Assembly: GCA_964389305.1 (NCBI GenBank)
Contig: CAYMEK010000062.1
Coordinates: forward strand, 1-26,481
DNA from: CAYMEK01 sp964389305
GTDB lineage: Bacteria; Spirochaetota; Spirochaetia; SZUA-6; DRHE01
Direction of reading: 5' to 3'
DNA: 26,481 bases
Part shown: piece by piece, positions 23,835 to 26,481 of the stretch
How positions within the stretch are numbered: the stretch's first letter is position 1
Layout of the letters: each line of letters begins with the position of its first letter
Translations under genes and position numbers: made by a program
The notes under the pieces: generated by a model
Told to the model about the DNA's origin: nothing
Seen by the model: only the letters and a program-made list of their open reading frames with translations
The model's database searches: none

Positions 23835-24784
23835 GCAGGAAAACACACCTGCATAGTCCGCTCCCGGCCGGGCTGCTCTTGGCCCTGGCCGCCCTGCTGG
23901 CTATCTTGCTGGCCCCGGGCTGCAGCTTCGAGCTGGACTACGACAAGTACGCGGTGGTGGCGGGGATATCCGATTATCAGGGGCTGGCAAATCCTCTATC
24001 CTACACCGACGAGGACGCGCAGGAGTTCGGCGACCTGCTGGCCGGCCAGGGCTTCGAGGTCACGTATTTGATAACTACCGATGGGTCTTTCGATGCAAGC
24101 GACGCGACCTCCGCCAACGTGCAGACCGCCTTCGACGCCATCGCCCAGAAAATCGGAGAGGACGACCTGTTCGTATTCTATTTCTCCGGCCACGGAGGCC
24201 AAGAGGCGTCGGCGTCTCCGGACACGACCGAGAACGCCTCGGGAAGCGACGGCTATGAGGAGGGTATTATTCTTTTGACTGCGGCCCCAGCGATCGTTTT
24301 CTACTCCGACGACGAGCTGGCCGCCGACTTGAGAGCCATCCCCTGCGTCAAGAGGATCGTGATCATCGACGCCTGCAACTCCGGCGGGTTCATCGGCAAT
24401 GAGCTGGAGGTCGACGGAATACCGCCCTCTCTGCAGGACGGCTCGGAAAACGGCGCGCTGGACAATCTCGTCGAGGCCATCAGGCTGTACAGCAACTTCG
24501 ACGACTCGGCCAGCGACATCAACCCCGAGGACGCGCTGGTGATCGCCGCCTCCGGCGAGCAGGAGTTTTCATACGAAAACCCGGCGTACGGACACGGCGT
24601 TATGACCTATTTCCTCCTGGAATCGGCGGAAGAAGGCGACCGGAACGACGACGGGTACATAACCGTGACCGAGGCCTACGATTTCATTCTGCATGCGATC
24701 CAGAAGGAGTGGAACGTTTCCTCTTCCGCCTTCGCCCCCCACGTGTCCGGCGGGCCGGTGGACTACGTGCTGTTCACGGACTAG
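23831..24784 (+). CDS. Caspase-like (peptidase C14) lipoprotein with EF-hand loop
   Basis: 317 residues from the ATG that overlaps the previous stop. A signal peptide with lipobox LAPGC (C31) predicts a lipid-anchored periplasmic or surface protein. The caspase fold follows: YAVVAGISDYQG...LSYTDEDAQEF, catalytic H121 in FVFYFSGHGGQ and C182 in RIVIIDACNSGG, then VIAASGEQEFSYEN. A C-terminal DRNDDGYITVTE (270-281) matches a canonical EF-hand calcium loop, near the position where bacterial caspase-like proteins often carry one. There is no partner chaperone, gasdermin or CRISPR gene nearby. A processing or envelope-stress protease is possible; the substrate is unknown. Confidence 0.88.
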   Translation: MSRKTHLHSPLPAGLLLALAALLAILLAPGCSFELDYDKYAVVAGISDYQGLANPLSYTDEDAQEFGDLLAGQGFEVTYLITTDGSFDASDATSANVQTAFDAIAQKIGEDDLFVFYFSGHGGQEASASPDTTENASGSDGYEEGIILLTAAPAIVFYSDDELAADLRAIPCVKRIVIIDACNSGGFIGNELEVDGIPPSLQDGSENGALDNLVEAIRLYSNFDDSASDINPEDALVIAASGEQEFSYENPAYGHGVMTYFLLESAEEGDRNDDGYITVTEAYDFILHAIQKEWNVSSSAFAPHVSGGPVDYVLFTD

Positions 24785-24804
24785 CGGCCGGCTGAGCCGC
24801 CGCT

Positions 24805-24867
24805 GCTGCGGTCCGCAACCTGTGCCCGCCCCGGCGCTGCGATCTGCAAACCTGTGCCTGCGCCGCC
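24805..24867. repeat. Imperfect tandem repeat between the caspase-like gene and uvrB
   Basis: GCTGCGGTCCGCAA-CCTGTGCCCGC (from 24805) recurs as GCTGCGATCTGCAAACCTGTGCCTGC (from 24836), a unit of about 31 bases with few changes. The 104-base convergent gap also holds a GCGGC/GCCGC hairpin at 24784-24800 with no T-run. No gene is seen in it. Confidence 0.5.
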
Positions 24868-24888
24868 GGCACCGCGGTCGTAAGCGCT

Positions 24889-26481
24889 TCACATCTGCTG
24901 CAGTCGTTGGATCTCATCCCGCAGGACCGCGGCGCGCTCGAACTCCAGGTTCTTGGCCAGCTCGAGCATTTCCCGCTCCAGGCGCTTGACCAGGGCCTGG
25001 CGCTGTTTGGGCACCAGGACGTTGTACTGCCTCTCCAGCAGCTCCAGATCGAAACGCTCCAGGCTTCGTTTCTCTTCCTTCTTGCGGATCAGCATGTCCT
25101 GGATCGACTTGGAGATCGACGTAGGGGTGATACCGTGGCTGCGGTTGAACTCCGCCTGAAGGCGGCGGCGGCGTTCGGTCTCGTCGATCGCCTCCCGCAT
25201 GGCCACGGAGATGCGATCGGCGTACATGATGACTTTGCCGTTCACGTGCCGGGCGGCCCGGCCGATGATCTGGATCAGGGAGGTGGCCGAACGCAGGAAG
25301 CCGATCTTGTCGGCGTCCAGAATCGCGATCAGAGACACCTCGGGCAGGTCCAGCCCTTCCCGCAGCAGGTTGATGCCGACCAGGACGTCGAACTCCCCGG
25401 TGCGCAGGCTCTTCAGGATCTCCACCCTCTCGATGGTCTCCACCTCGGAATGCAGGTAGCGCACCTTCAGCCCCAGCTCGGAGAAGTACTCGGCCAGGTC
25501 CTCGGCCATTCGCTTGGTCAGGGTCGTCACCAGGGTTCTCTGGTTGGCGGCGTTGCGCTCCTTGATCTCGGCGTACAGGTCCTCGATCTGGCCCTCGCTG
25601 GGCCGCACCTCCAGCTCGGGATCCAGCAGCCCGGTGGGGCGGATGATCTGCTCCACCAGTTGAGCCGACTTCTCGACCTCCTCCCCTCCCGGGGTGGCGG
25701 AGACGAAGATAGCCCTGTCCAGCAGCTCCTCGAACTCGGCGAAGTACAGGGGCCGGTTGTCGAGGGCCGAGGGCAGGCGGAATCCGTAGCGTACCAGGGC
25801 CAGCTTGCGCGAGCGGTCCCCCTCGTACATCCCCCGCACCTGGGGAATGGTGACGTGGGATTCGTCTAGGAAGGTCAAGAATTTTTCCGGGAAGAAATCC
25901 AGAAGCACCGCCGGCCTCTCGCCCTCCTCCCGGCCCGAAAGGTGCCTGGAGTAGTTCTCGATGCCCGGGCAGTAGCCCATTTCCTCCAGCATCTCCAGAT
26001 CGTACTCGGTGCGGGACCTCAGCCTCTCGGCCTCCACCACTTTCCCGGCTTCCTGCAGCTCTGCGTAGCGCTCTTTGAGCTCCCGGCGGATCTTTTCGAG
26101 GGCTTCGGGCATTCGCGCTTCTGGTGTGACGAAATGCTTGGCCGGATACACGATGTAGAACTCCAGCTCTTCCAGGGTTTCCCCGGTCAGGGGATGAATC
26201 TTGCGAATCCTCTCGATCTCGTCGCCGAAAAACTCCACCCGCAGGGCGTCGGTGGTGTAGGAGGGAAATATCTCGAGCACGTCCCCCCGGACCCGGAAAT
26301 GACCGCGCTCCAACAGCGCATCGTTGCGCTCGTAAAGGAGCTTCACCAGGAGGCGGCGGATGTCTTCCCGGCCGATTTCCTGGCCCAGGGCCAGCTCGAG
26401 CCTCATCTCCCGGTAATCGCTGGGGTTGCCGATGCCGTAGATGCAGGAAACCGTGGCCACCACGATCACGTCCCGGCGCTC
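24889..26481 (-). CDS. uvrB: UvrABC excision nuclease subunit B, 5' end beyond the window
   Basis: The frame is open to the window edge (530 codons present). Starting at ERRDVIVVATVSCIYGIGNP it is collinear with UvrB from about residue 140, so the Walker A region lies outside. Present are the YRV-type domain 2 stretch (HFRVRGDVLEIFPSY), LLDFFPEKFLTFLDESHVTIPQ, FVSATPG, TLVTTLTKRMAEDLAEYF, GINLLREGLDLPEVSLIAILDADK and GRAARHVNGKVIMYAD. The C-terminal UVR domain (LEREMLELAKNLEFERAAVLRDEI) contacts UvrC or UvrA. It loads onto damaged DNA in nucleotide excision repair. Confidence 0.97.
   Translation of the reverse strand, partial: ERRDVIVVATVSCIYGIGNPSDYREMRLELALGQEIGREDIRRLLVKLLYERNDALLERGHFRVRGDVLEIFPSYTTDALRVEFFGDEIERIRKIHPLTGETLEELEFYIVYPAKHFVTPEARMPEALEKIRRELKERYAELQEAGKVVEAERLRSRTEYDLEMLEEMGYCPGIENYSRHLSGREEGERPAVLLDFFPEKFLTFLDESHVTIPQVRGMYEGDRSRKLALVRYGFRLPSALDNRPLYFAEFEELLDRAIFVSATPGGEEVEKSAQLVEQIIRPTGLLDPELEVRPSEGQIEDLYAEIKERNAANQRTLVTTLTKRMAEDLAEYFSELGLKVRYLHSEVETIERVEILKSLRTGEFDVLVGINLLREGLDLPEVSLIAILDADKIGFLRSATSLIQIIGRAARHVNGKVIMYADRISVAMREAIDETERRRRLQAEFNRSHGITPTSISKSIQDMLIRKKEEKRSLERFDLELLERQYNVLVPKQRQALVKRLEREMLELAKNLEFERAAVLRDEIQRLQQM

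Noticed and set aside
23831..24784. Caspase-like gene as a CRISPR or gasdermin defence effector
   Set aside because: It has a lipoprotein signal and lipobox, placing it outside the cytoplasm. No gasdermin, CRISPR array or Cas gene is nearby.

Overview
The window (about 60% G+C by eye) looks like chromosomal DNA of a free-living spirochaete (Spirochaetota, probably Spirochaetales); this is an inference. It rests on the run murG, cvpA, DNA polymerase III delta-prime, NtrB-like kinase, sigma-54 response regulator, which resembles a block I remember from Treponema. Further support is an RpoD-family sigma factor next to a groES that has no groEL beside it, and a secreted protein resembling a family I associate with spirochaetes. 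I see no tRNA, rRNA, CRISPR array, insertion sequence or prophage.

Layout. 1-2300: an alternative sigma-70-family factor (minus strand) with a near-perfect -24/-12 (sigma-54) promoter, a TPR-like/SEC-C protein, and groES with its own promoter and terminator. 2349-7018: a minus-strand operon of NADP-type isocitrate dehydrogenase, a divergent ketopantoate-reductase-like protein, and a DinG helicase carrying an N-terminal JAMM (RadC/JAB) domain. 7019-7506: a 488-base gap holding a possible 32-codon membrane peptide, a promoter and a lysine riboswitch. 7507-11181: asd, a DapF homologue that lacks both catalytic cysteines, a DapL-type aminotransferase and a J-domain protein. 11225-12358: a WecA/TagO-type phosphosugar transferase. 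12329-19189: six minus-strand genes with overlapping ends (murG, cvpA, delta-prime, histidine kinase, NtrC-type regulator, chemoreceptor). 19249-23196: a secreted protein of unknown function, a response-regulator diguanylate cyclase, a DUF445 membrane protein and an SH3 lipoprotein. 23244-24784: a small beta-barrel-like secreted protein overlapping a caspase-like lipoprotein. 24889-26481: the 3' part of uvrB.

How they may fit together. The lysine riboswitch sits ahead of asd-dapF-dapL and marks this as a lysine/diaminopimelate operon, although the DapF-like member appears catalytically altered. The NtrB/NtrC-like pair needs sigma-54, and the alternative sigma gene has a sigma-54 promoter. That suggests a cascade like RpoN to RpoS in Borrelia; the link between this regulator and that promoter is inference. 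The most unusual items are the sigma-54 promoter on the sigma gene, the JAMM-DinG fusion, the cysteine-less DapF, and the barrel plus caspase-lipoprotein pair.
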